A DNA stretch of 6,105 nt from Bacilli bacterium (lineage in GTDB: Bacteria > Bacillota_I > Bacilli_A > RF39 > UBA660). The notes under the pieces are model-generated. The model ran no database searches, was not told the DNA's origin, and saw only the letters and a program-made list of their open reading frames with translations. Of the stretch, positions 1-6,058 are shown in pieces (position 1 is the stretch's first letter; every line of letters begins with the position of its first letter). A program made the translations under genes and the position numbers. The stretch is taken from positions 1-6,105 of the forward strand of contig JAEDGC010000079.1 of the NCBI GenBank assembly GCA_016297695.1. The letters are read 5' to 3'.

Positions 1-30
1 AGTATACCCCCCCCCGAAGGCTTTTGTCAA
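1..30 (-). promoter_or_regulatory. Candidate phase-variable sigma-A-type promoter with G9 spacer
   Basis: Read on the minus strand, a perfect -35 hexamer TTGACA lies at 30-25 and a -10 hexamer TATACT (one mismatch to TATAAT) at 6-1. The spacer is 18 bp: AAAGCCTTC followed by nine G. The -35 begins 16 bp after the stop codon of the phosphodiesterase gene, where a promoter for the next gene would be expected. It points left, off the window, so its gene is not visible. Housekeeping promoters favour a 17-bp spacer, so one G fewer would be near-optimal and further changes would weaken it. Sequence and spacing are seen directly; variability in length is inferred from the homopolymer. Confidence 0.72.
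7..15. repeat. Homopolymeric C9/G9 tract
   Basis: Nine consecutive C on the plus strand (G on the minus strand). It is the only long G/C homopolymer in a window otherwise dominated by A/T runs. Such tracts are prone to slipped-strand mispairing. It sits wholly inside the spacer of the candidate promoter and abuts its -10 box. Its exact length may differ between cells, or may be a consensus or sequencing artefact. Confidence 0.93.
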
Positions 31-46
31 TAGAAAAAATTATTAA

Positions 47-640
47 TTAATCAAGTATGTAGTAACATTTATCGCCATAATTATATTTTTTCTTTCCTAA
101 CATTCCATAAATAAATACTTCTTTGTTATTTTTAAAGTATAATTTAACTTTATCTTTTGAAGTTAAATTATTTAATAAACATACGAAATCATATTTATAA
201 TTTTCTTCATTATTTAAAACATAATCTAATAATCCTAATTTGTAATTATGAGGTTTATAATATAATTTATTTAAAATAGAATTATGAAAACTCATAACAT
301 ATATATTTTTATTTTTATATCTTTTTAGTATTTTATTAAATTTATTTATATCTATATTTAAGTCCTTTATCTCAAGTAACATAATTTTTTTAGTATTTAA
401 TTTCAAAACATCCGTAAGTTTAAAAATTTTTTTGAATTTTAAATCTTTTAAATTTGTAAATTTTATTAATTTATTTTCTATAAAAGCATCATGATTAATT
501 ATAAATTTTTTATCCTTTGTTTGTCTAACATCACACTCAAAGCCAACATATTCATCATTATTTATTACATTTATAAAAGCACCAAGAGTATTTTGTTCTT
601 CTTTTGTTTTATATATTCCTCGATGAGCAATAAGTTTCAT
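47..640 (-). CDS. Glycerophosphodiester phosphodiesterase-like protein (GDPD family, compact)
   Basis: This 197-aa protein matches the GDPD TIM-barrel family, which hydrolyses glycerophosphodiesters to glycerol-3-phosphate and an alcohol using a metal ion. The N-terminal AHRG puts the first catalytic histidine at H6. E35-C-D37 fits the metal-binding acidic pair, followed by a T-D/K strand and the second histidine in NHD (H50). LEIKD supplies E90 and K92 of the next barrel strand. The usual PENT motif is EEQNT here (14-18), lacking the proline, and the usual C-terminal TDxP strand is not recognisable. At 197 aa it is shorter than typical members (about 230-250 aa). There is no signal peptide or membrane segment, so it is probably cytoplasmic. 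The start is supported by AGGTGAT at 653-647. The substrate is not known. The gene follows the cadherin-like gene after 53 bp and is the last of the visible run. Confidence 0.85.
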   Translation of the reverse strand: MKLIAHRGIYKTKEEQNTLGAFINVINNDEYVGFECDVRQTKDKKFIINHDAFIENKLIKFTNLKDLKFKKIFKLTDVLKLNTKKIMLLEIKDLNIDINKFNKILKRYKNKNIYVMSFHNSILNKLYYKPHNYKLGLLDYVLNNEENYKYDFVCLLNNLTSKDKVKLYFKNNKEVFIYGMLGKKKYNYGDKCYYILD

Positions 641-646
641 AAAAAA

Positions 647-653
647 ATCACCT
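647..653 (-). promoter_or_regulatory. Shine-Dalgarno AGGTGAT for the GDPD-like gene
   Basis: AGGTGAT is complementary to the ATCACCT stretch near the 3' end of 16S rRNA. It lies six T residues before ATG at 640, placing AGG 10 nt from the start, and fixes the start codon. Confidence 0.8.
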
Positions 654-693
654 AATACATTTTATTAAGCGATTTTGTTTTTGAATAATATAT

Positions 694-1152
694 TTATCTT
701 AAGAAAATTACATAATATACAAAAATAATTAATATAAAGCATATGGCACCTATCAAAGGAGCATAATTATATTGCTTTTTTTTAACAACTGGAACTTCTT
801 CTTCAACTGTTTTAACAGTTGTTTGAGTATCTTCTAAATATACTTTAAAGATATAAGCATTTTTTTCTTTACTTTCTTTATTATAAATTGTTACATAGAT
901 TAATTTATTTTCAACTAAGTTTTCATTATTAGTGATTTTAACTTCATATAAATCTTTATTATATTCATATTCAAAATCTAAAGAAGTCACATTATTATCA
1001 ATGGTGATGGAATAATAGTTATTATATTTATCAAATTTAGGAGATAATTCACCGTTTTTAATATTTAAATCATTAATAAGAAGATTATCATCTGCAAACG
1101 CTTGCATTGTTGCAATAAATAAAATGGTTATTATAAAAGCAATTTTTTTCAT
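694..1152 (-). CDS. Secreted membrane-anchored protein with a cadherin-like beta-sandwich domain
   Basis: This 152-aa protein has three parts. Residues 1-20 form a signal peptide: MKK, a hydrophobic core, and a likely cleavage site after AFA. Residues about 24-107 resemble the bacterial cadherin-like beta-sandwich domain (Pfam Cadherin-like type), with the signature LxxLxIxNGxLSPxF at its start, alternating strands, then NKLIYVTIYN and YIFKVYLE as closing strands. An acidic TVEEEVP linker and a KKK patch (124-126) lead to a C-terminal membrane helix (about 131-151) with only R152 behind it. The domain should therefore sit outside the cell. Its ligand is unknown; these domains are usually found in larger multi-domain surface proteins, so a single copy is unusual. 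The open frame extends upstream to 1179, but AGGTGAT at 1162-1156 and the signal peptide place the start at 1152. It lies 44 bp after hemW. Confidence 0.8.
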   Translation of the reverse strand: MKKIAFIITILFIATMQAFADDNLLINDLNIKNGELSPKFDKYNNYYSITIDNNVTSLDFEYEYNKDLYEVKITNNENLVENKLIYVTIYNKESKEKNAYIFKVYLEDTQTTVKTVEEEVPVVKKKQYNYAPLIGAICFILIIFVYYVIFLR

Positions 1153-1155
1153 ATT

Positions 1156-1162
1156 ATCACCT
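1156..1162 (-). promoter_or_regulatory. Shine-Dalgarno AGGTGAT that decides the start of the cadherin-like gene
   Basis: AGGTGAT ends three bases before ATG at 1152, with AGG 7 nt from it. An in-frame upstream ATG at 1179 would add nine residues ahead of the signal peptide and has no comparable site, so 1152 is preferred. Confidence 0.8.
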
Positions 1163-1196
1163 ATTAGTATAATAACCATTTTTTAATATTTTATAA

Positions 1197-2291
1197 TTAT
1201 ATTAATTTTATTAATATTTCATTCATAATATATATTTTTTGCGGATTAATCATTAAATTATCATTTTTTAGAATTAAATCTTTACTTTTTAACAAAGGAG
1301 CAATCGGATAAACGTCTTCTATTTTTACATTATATTTTTTGTAAAATTCTTTTACATTAATACCATTAATCTTTCTAAAACCAAGCATTAATTCATTATC
1401 TCTTATATCATTAATAGTTAATAGTTCTTTTTGACTATACTCTTCATTTTCAATATATTGTTTTAAACTTTTAGTATTTGTATATCTTACTTCATCTACA
1501 TATCCAGATGCTCCAAGACCAAATCCATAATACTCTTCATTATTCCAGTATTTTAAATTATGTCTAGATTCATAACCTTTTATAGCAAAATTACTTACTT
1601 CATAATGAATAAATTTTTCTTTTTTTAATTTTTTACATATATATGAATACATCTGATAATCTAAATCTTCACTACAATTTTCATATTTTCTATATTTTAG
1701 TATAGTATCATCTTCTAAAATCAAACTATACGTACTTATGTGATTGGGTTTTAATTTTAAAAATAACTTTAAATCTTTTTTTAAATCTTTTAATGTTTGC
1801 TCTTTAAATCCGTAGATTAAATCAACATTTATATTATTAAATCCCATATTACGGCATAAATTCATTTTATTTAAAGCATCTTCAAAAGTATGTTCTCGAT
1901 TAATAATTTTTTGAATATTTGAATTAAAAGTTTCTATTCCTACACTAAGACGATTAACACCATTTTCCTTTAATATTCTCAACATTTCTTCATTAATATC
2001 ATTTAAATTACATTCAAAAGTAAATTCATAATTGTCTACTAAATTTAATCTTTCAATAATTTTAAATAATATTTTAAGTTCTTCAATAGATAAAGATGAT
2101 GGACTTCCACCACCTATATAAATTGTATCAATATCTTCACCCATATATATATCTTTAATTTCATTATTTAATTTTTTCAAATATGGTTTAACCCATTCTG
2201 TTTTGTATAATACTTTACAAAAATCGCAATAAGAACATATAGATTTACAAAACGGTATATGGATATAAACTCCTTTGTTTTCTAAATTCAT
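1197..2291 (-). CDS. hemW: Radical SAM heme chaperone HemW (HemN-like family)
   Basis: This 364-aa radical SAM protein belongs to the HemW family, heme-binding chaperones often annotated as oxygen-independent coproporphyrinogen oxidase. After YIHIPFC comes the iron-sulfur motif C15-x3-C19-x2-C22. A GGGSP SAM-binding loop is at 60-64 (usually GGGTP), an acidic strand with E93 follows, then NRLSVGIETF at 113-122, DLIYGFKEQT at 157-166, HYEVSNFA at 229-236 and the HNLKYW motif at 244-249, with a short C-terminal helical domain. HemN proper has a CxC pair after the second cysteine; here C22 is followed by D-F, which fits HemW, but C25 replaces the usual asparagine of CDFN, giving an extra nearby cysteine. 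The start overlaps the upstream stop (TAATG), with AGAGG at 2305-2301 as ribosome site, implying coupled translation. The position after lepA matches Bacilli. Confidence 0.93.
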   Translation of the reverse strand: MNLENKGVYIHIPFCKSICSYCDFCKVLYKTEWVKPYLKKLNNEIKDIYMGEDIDTIYIGGGSPSSLSIEELKILFKIIERLNLVDNYEFTFECNLNDINEEMLRILKENGVNRLSVGIETFNSNIQKIINREHTFEDALNKMNLCRNMGFNNINVDLIYGFKEQTLKDLKKDLKLFLKLKPNHISTYSLILEDDTILKYRKYENCSEDLDYQMYSYICKKLKKEKFIHYEVSNFAIKGYESRHNLKYWNNEEYYGFGLGASGYVDEVRYTNTKSLKQYIENEEYSQKELLTINDIRDNELMLGFRKINGINVKEFYKKYNVKIEDVYPIAPLLKSKDLILKNDNLMINPQKIYIMNEILIKLI

Positions 2292-2890
2292 TATCTTTGT
2301 CCTCTATGACCTAAAGTACTAATATAAGCATTATTTTTAACTGTATAATATGAATTTAATCCTTCTACTTTCCTTGCAAATAAAGGATCACGTAATGCTA
2401 AATCTTCTTCTAATTTTTTTATTGTATATTTTTCTCTATGTAATATTGATTTAGCTTCTCCCAAAGAGCAATAATATTTTAATCTAAATCTAGCAATTTT
2501 ATCTTTTTCTTCTTGTGAAAGATTTTTACTAAATAAAGATTTTTTAATAATCGAATCATCAAATTCACTTTGATGTTCTTTAATCCTTTTTAAAACATCA
2601 GTCACATCTTCATTTATTTTCTTCTTCTGACTATATAATCTTAATAAATTATTTCTCGTTGTTAAATATTCATATGCTCCATTATAAGCAATTGCTTCTA
2701 TTTCTTCATTTTCATTTTGAGTTTCGATTTCTAAGAAATTTAATGCATGATTATATTCCCCTAATGACAAAAGACTAGTTTTAATTGATTCTTCATCTTT
2801 TTTTAAAAGTTCTGCTAAGTTTTTATATGATAATCTATAAGTAAGAGCTATTAAAGCAATTTCTGATAATAATTTTTTATTTTCTAACAT
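2291..2890 (-). CDS. Unrecognised helical protein with two helix-turn-helix-like segments
   Basis: This 199-aa protein matches no family I recognise. It looks wholly alpha-helical and soluble, with no signal peptide or membrane helix. Residues 10-43 read like a sigma-region-4-type helix-turn-helix: a helix with IALTY, a turn around RLSY, then NLAELL, D-E-E and SIKTSL. Residues 131-164 can be aligned to it without gaps (IARFRLKYYCSLGEAKSIL then YTIKKL), with 9 of 34 identical by my count, suggesting two related modules. A charged stretch, possibly coiled-coil, joins them (about 85-130). It may bind DNA or act as an adaptor; this is inference. Translation is well supported by AAGGAGG at 2907-2901, inside the last lepA codons, and the stop overlaps the hemW start by one base. 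The gene is absent between lepA and hemW in Bacillus subtilis. Confidence 0.75.
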   Translation of the reverse strand: MLENKKLLSEIALIALTYRLSYKNLAELLKKDEESIKTSLLSLGEYNHALNFLEIETQNENEEIEAIAYNGAYEYLTTRNNLLRLYSQKKKINEDVTDVLKRIKEHQSEFDDSIIKKSLFSKNLSQEEKDKIARFRLKYYCSLGEAKSILHREKYTIKKLEEDLALRDPLFARKVEGLNSYYTVKNNAYISTLGHRGQR

Positions 2891-2892
2891 AA

Positions 2893-4689
2893 TTAATTTT
2901 CCTCCTTAAGAATCTCTAAAAATACATCACTTGGTACTTCTACAGACCCTACCATTTTCATTCTTTTTTTACCTTCTTTTTGTTTTTCTAATAATTTTCT
3001 TTTTCTTGAAATATCTCCACCATAACATTTAGCTAATACATTTTTTTTCATAGCACTAATATTTTCACGAGCTATAACTTTTGCCCCAACACTGGCTTGA
3101 ATTGGAACTTGAAACATTTGCCTCGGAATTAATTTTTTTAGTTTTTCAACAATTTGTTTTCCTCTTTGATATGCAAAATCTTTGTGAACAATAACAGATA
3201 ATGCATCTACCACATCTCCATTAAGTAAAATATCCATTTTTACTAAATTACTAGCTTTATATCCAATAATTTCATAATCAAAGGAAGCATATCCTTTTGT
3301 AGAAGATTTTAATTTATCAAAAAAATCATATACGATTTCTGATAAAGGAATTTCGTAATGGATATTTACCCTTGTATCATCTATATATTCTAAAGATTTG
3401 TATATACCTCTTTTATTTTGGCAAAGTTCCATAATAGAGCCGATATATTCTGAAGGAACAATAATATTTGTATAAATATAGGGTTCTCTTATTTCTTTAA
3501 TATAAGTCCTTTCAGGCATCTTAGTCGGAGAATCTACTAAAATTTCATCATTGTTAGTCAATGTAACTTCATATATAACACTTGGCGAAGTTGCAATTAT
3601 TCCTATATCAAATTCTCTTTCGATTCTTGAAATAATTATATCCATATGTAAAAGTCCTAAAAAACCTGTTCTAAACCCAAATCCTAGTGCTTCAGAACTT
3701 TCTGGTTCAAAAGATAAAGCTGCATCATTAAGTTTTAATTTTTCTAAAGCCTCTTTTAATGCTTCATACTTATTTGGTTCAACTGGAAATATGCCAGAAT
3801 AAACCATTGGTTTCATAGGTTTATAACCTTCTAGCGGATTTAATGCCTCATTATTTTTTACAGTAATAGTATCTCCAACAGCTACAGATGTTATATCTTT
3901 AATAGCAGCAGTAATATATCCAACCTCTCCTGAAATAAGTTCTTTTTTATGTACATCTTTAGGTGTATGAAATCCAAGTTCTACCACTTCAAATTCTTTA
4001 TTACTTGCCATCATTTTAATAGTATCTTTAACTTTTATTTTACCATCTACAATTTTAACTAAAGCTACAACACCTTTATATGAATCAAAATAACTATCAA
4101 ATATTAAAGCTCTAGTTGGTTTGTCATTTTCAATCTTAGGTGGATTAATTCTATCTATAACAGCTTCAATTAATTCTTTTACCCCTTCTCCTGTTTTACC
4201 ACTACATAATAATATTTCTTCATCTTTAAAACCTAAAACGTTTTTTAATTCTTCTTTTACTCTTGAAACATTGGCATTTGGTAAATCTATTTTATTAATA
4301 ACTGGAATAATAGTCAGATCATTTTCTAAAGCTAAATATAAATTAGCTAAGGTTTGAGCTTCAATTCCTTGAGCTGCATCTACTACTAAAATCGCTCCTT
4401 CACAAGCTGCCAAACTTCTTGAAACTTCATAAGTAAAATCTACATGCCCGGGAGTATCTATAAGATTTAATATATATTCTTCATTTTTATATTTATAATT
4501 TAATCTAACTGCATTAAGTTTAATTGTTATACCACGTTCACGTTCAAGATCCATATTATCTAAAAGTTGATCTTTCATTTCTCTTTTATCTACACTACCT
4601 GTAAGTTCTAATATTCGATCAGCTAGTGTACTTTTTCCGTGATCAATATGTGCTATTATTGAAAAATTTCTTATATTTTCTTGCTTCAT
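2893..4689 (-). CDS. lepA: Elongation factor 4 (LepA), ribosome-associated GTPase
   Basis: This 598-aa translational GTPase acts on ribosomes; family members are linked to back-translocation, recovery from stalling or 30S biogenesis. All parts are present (numbering from the chosen start): G1 AHIDHGKST at 13-21, switch I RGITIK at 52-57, G3 DTPGH at 78-82, G4 NKID at 132-135 and a G5-like SGKTG. Domain II and the EF-G-like domains III and V follow, then the diagnostic basic LepA C-terminal domain with YGGDISRKRKLLEKQKEGKK. The length matches the family (about 600 aa). The open frame extends to a TTG at 4704. I prefer ATG at 4689 because GGTGAT (4702-4697) sits 7 nt before it; AAGG at 4718-4715 could serve the TTG instead, adding five residues. 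It sits 39 bp after the small membrane protein gene. Confidence 0.97.
   Translation of the reverse strand: MKQENIRNFSIIAHIDHGKSTLADRILELTGSVDKREMKDQLLDNMDLERERGITIKLNAVRLNYKYKNEEYILNLIDTPGHVDFTYEVSRSLAACEGAILVVDAAQGIEAQTLANLYLALENDLTIIPVINKIDLPNANVSRVKEELKNVLGFKDEEILLCSGKTGEGVKELIEAVIDRINPPKIENDKPTRALIFDSYFDSYKGVVALVKIVDGKIKVKDTIKMMASNKEFEVVELGFHTPKDVHKKELISGEVGYITAAIKDITSVAVGDTITVKNNEALNPLEGYKPMKPMVYSGIFPVEPNKYEALKEALEKLKLNDAALSFEPESSEALGFGFRTGFLGLLHMDIIISRIEREFDIGIIATSPSVIYEVTLTNNDEILVDSPTKMPERTYIKEIREPYIYTNIIVPSEYIGSIMELCQNKRGIYKSLEYIDDTRVNIHYEIPLSEIVYDFFDKLKSSTKGYASFDYEIIGYKASNLVKMDILLNGDVVDALSVIVHKDFAYQRGKQIVEKLKKLIPRQMFQVPIQASVGAKVIARENISAMKKNVLAKCYGGDISRKRKLLEKQKEGKKRMKMVGSVEVPSDVFLEILKEEN
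2901..2907 (-). promoter_or_regulatory. Strong Shine-Dalgarno AAGGAGG embedded in the lepA 3' end
   Basis: AAGGAGG covers the Lys-Glu codons near the LepA terminus and lies 10 nt before ATG at 2890. It is the strongest ribosome site in the window and supports expression of the unrecognised gene. Confidence 0.85.
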
Positions 4690-4696
4690 TTTAAGC

Positions 4697-4702
4697 ATCA
4701 CC
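4697..4702 (-). promoter_or_regulatory. Shine-Dalgarno GGTGAT for lepA
   Basis: GGTGAT is 7 nt before ATG at 4689. It overlaps a possible TTG start at 4704 and an ATG at 4698, so it favours the most downstream of the three in-frame starts. Confidence 0.6.
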
Positions 4703-4708
4703 AAGATT

Positions 4709-4714
4709 ATTATA
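4709..4714 (-). promoter_or_regulatory. Possible internal -10 element upstream of lepA
   Basis: A perfect TATAAT lies in the gap between the small membrane protein gene and lepA. The -35 position at 17 bp (4737-4732, TTTTCG) matches TTGACA at only three of six bases. If active, it would give lepA a very short leader and expression independent of spoIIP. AT richness makes a chance TATAAT likely. Confidence 0.3.
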
Positions 4715-4728
4715 CCTTAAAAAAGATT

Positions 4729-5064
4729 TTACGAAAACATTTTTTTTAATATTTTACCCATTTTACCTAGTTCTTTTGTAAATAGATTTTCAACAAAATT
4801 TGAAAAACTATCCCCGGCATTACTAGCAAAACAAGAATAATCTTTATTAATATTATTAGTATAGTTATCTAAATTTATTTCTCTATTGTTTTTTACATCA
4901 TCTTCAAATTTTCTAATATTTTCCTCTGTAAGTATTATTTTTTCATTAACTTGTTTTTCATAATATCCACTTTCGCCAGCTATGAAAAGACTTAAATAAA
5001 CAATAAATAAAATAAATAATATTGTCAAAACTGGATTATGTTTCTTTTTTTTCATTATCTTCAT
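4729..5064 (-). CDS. Small single-pass membrane protein in the yqxA position
   Basis: This 111-aa protein has a basic N-terminus (KKKK at 5-8), one membrane helix at about 12-29 and a charged extracytoplasmic tail of about 80 residues ending in an amphipathic basic helix (GKMGKILKKMFS). I do not recognise the family. It occupies the place of yqxA, between spoIIP and lepA in Bacillus subtilis, where the gene also encodes a small N-terminally anchored protein; homology is not shown. It starts inside spoIIP, overlapping by 29 bp. ATG at 5064 and ATG at 5055 are both possible, and neither has a clear Shine-Dalgarno, so translation is probably coupled to spoIIP. A role beside SpoIIP in engulfment is only suggested by position. 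Confidence 0.72.
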   Translation of the reverse strand: MKIMKKKKHNPVLTILFILFIVYLSLFIAGESGYYEKQVNEKIILTEENIRKFEDDVKNNREINLDNYTNNINKDYSCFASNAGDSFSNFVENLFTKELGKMGKILKKMFS

Positions 5065-5986
5065 CTACAATTCTTTTATATATACTTGCAAGTAATTCCA
5101 ACGAATTTTTTACGCTATTTATATCATTATATTGTCCACCAACCTCAATTAATACCGCATTACTAGAAATATCTTGATTATATATTCCAGAGTTTGTTTT
5201 AATATCAATACCCCTTGTTATTCTTGGATCAAATTCTTTAAGATAATTATTAATTCTATTTGCAAATTCTAAATTTCTTTCATAGCCAGAATGTCCACTT
5301 CCTAAAACTAACATTATTTTGGCATAATCTTTATTATCAATAGTAATCTTGCTTAAATTTTCAGGAATTGAATCCCTATGTAAATCAATAGTATAAGTAA
5401 TTGTAGGATTTTTAGCCAAAGCATCTTCAGCTAGCATTTTTGAAGCTTTATATGAATATCTATAACTCCAACCATTAATATTTAAAATTTCTTGAATATT
5501 ATTTTTCTCTACAATTGATTTAATACCTAGTTCACTTAGCTTATTTTGCAAAATTAAACTAGCATGAAAAACTGTGGGAGCAATATTATATTCATTTGTA
5601 TTAATTTTTCTATATTCTTCAGTTTGATGAGTATTATATATGTATATTATTGGATTTTCATAATCTTCGTTATCTTCGTTATTAACAGGTTTTTCAGTAA
5701 TTTCAGTATTTTTATTTTCTTTTTTTAAATTATTTTTTTCTAAATTAATTCCCAATGTATAATTGACAATAAAATTAATTCCATTAGTTGAAAATATACT
5801 TTCAATTTTTTTAGAATCATTATTTAAGATAATATCAATAACTTCATTTTCATCTATATTTTTTGTTATATAATTGTATAGTTTATTAAAAGTTAATACT
5901 ACAACAGCCAAAACAATTATAATAAATAACAAAATTTTTAAAAAAAATAATGAATTATTTTTTTTAGTTTTAAATTTTCTTGCCAT
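5036..5986 (-). CDS. spoIIP: Stage II sporulation protein P, engulfment peptidoglycan hydrolase
   Basis: SpoIIP works with SpoIID and SpoIIM at the sporulation septum. It cleaves stem peptides from glycan and cross-links so the mother-cell membrane can migrate around the forespore. This 316-aa copy has a basic N-terminus, a membrane anchor at about 14-33, an extracytoplasmic region with an Asn/Glu/Lys-rich linker (83-111), and the SpoIIP catalytic domain from about 112. Family motifs are clear: YNTHQTEEY with H120, DLHRDS with H203, LGSGHSGYERNLEFANRI at 228-245, and YNQDISSNAVLIEVGG with E281. H120, H203 and E281 are the likely zinc and catalytic residues. Nothing indicates decay. The start is supported by GGTGAT at 5995-5990, three bases before ATG. 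Its 3' end overlaps the next gene. Confidence 0.95.
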   Translation of the reverse strand: MARKFKTKKNNSLFFLKILLFIIIVLAVVVLTFNKLYNYITKNIDENEVIDIILNNDSKKIESIFSTNGINFIVNYTLGINLEKNNLKKENKNTEITEKPVNNEDNEDYENPIIYIYNTHQTEEYRKINTNEYNIAPTVFHASLILQNKLSELGIKSIVEKNNIQEILNINGWSYRYSYKASKMLAEDALAKNPTITYTIDLHRDSIPENLSKITIDNKDYAKIMLVLGSGHSGYERNLEFANRINNYLKEFDPRITRGIDIKTNSGIYNQDISSNAVLIEVGGQYNDINSVKNSLELLASIYKRIVDEDNEKKET

Positions 5987-6008
5987 TTTATCACCACAAT
6001 TATATTTT

Positions 6009-6036
6009 AATTTATTAATCTAGAATAAAATGTCAA
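6009..6036 (-). promoter_or_regulatory. Weak candidate promoter upstream of spoIIP
   Basis: A perfect TTGACA (6036-6031) is followed after 16 bp by TAAATT (6014-6009), four of six matches to the -10 consensus. It lies 22 bp before the spoIIP start. In Bacillus subtilis spoIIP is made under a mother-cell sigma factor (SigE), and I could not find a convincing SigE-type site here, so the true promoter may be elsewhere. Confidence 0.35.
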
Positions 6037-6058
6037 ATTATGTATTTATTTTTTTGTG

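Noticed and set aside
31..50. Terminator after the GDPD-like gene
   Set aside because: TTAATTAA at 43-50 is a palindrome and a T6 run follows on the minus strand, but the stem is only four A/T pairs and includes the stop codon; too weak to call.
641..693. Promoter in the gap before the GDPD-like gene
   Set aside because: TAAAAT-like sequence is present but no -35 at a suitable distance; AT-rich background explains it.
1153..1179. Upstream ATG start for the cadherin-like gene
   Set aside because: It would put MVIILIGDN ahead of a normal signal peptide, and the AGGTGAT site would fall inside the coding region.
1197..2291. Annotation as coproporphyrinogen dehydrogenase HemN
   Set aside because: The CxC pair of HemN is absent (C22-D-F-C25), and the HNxxYW motif, length and locus fit HemW.
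3551..3802. Plus-strand open frame of 83 codons inside lepA
   Set aside because: It lies wholly opposite conserved lepA coding sequence, has no ribosome site and low-complexity composition; a shadow of lepA.
4121..4357. Plus-strand open frame of 78 codons inside lepA
   Set aside because: Also antisense to conserved lepA GTPase-domain sequence with no independent support.
4690..4704. TTG start for lepA at 4704
   Set aside because: Possible with AAGG 10 nt upstream, but ATG at 4689 has GGTGAT at better spacing and gives a normal LepA N-terminus. Not fully excluded.
6000..6005. TATAAT just upstream of spoIIP as -10 box
   Set aside because: It is 26 bp from the TTGACA and about 13 bp before the ATG, overlapping the ribosome site region; spacing is wrong for a promoter with that -35.
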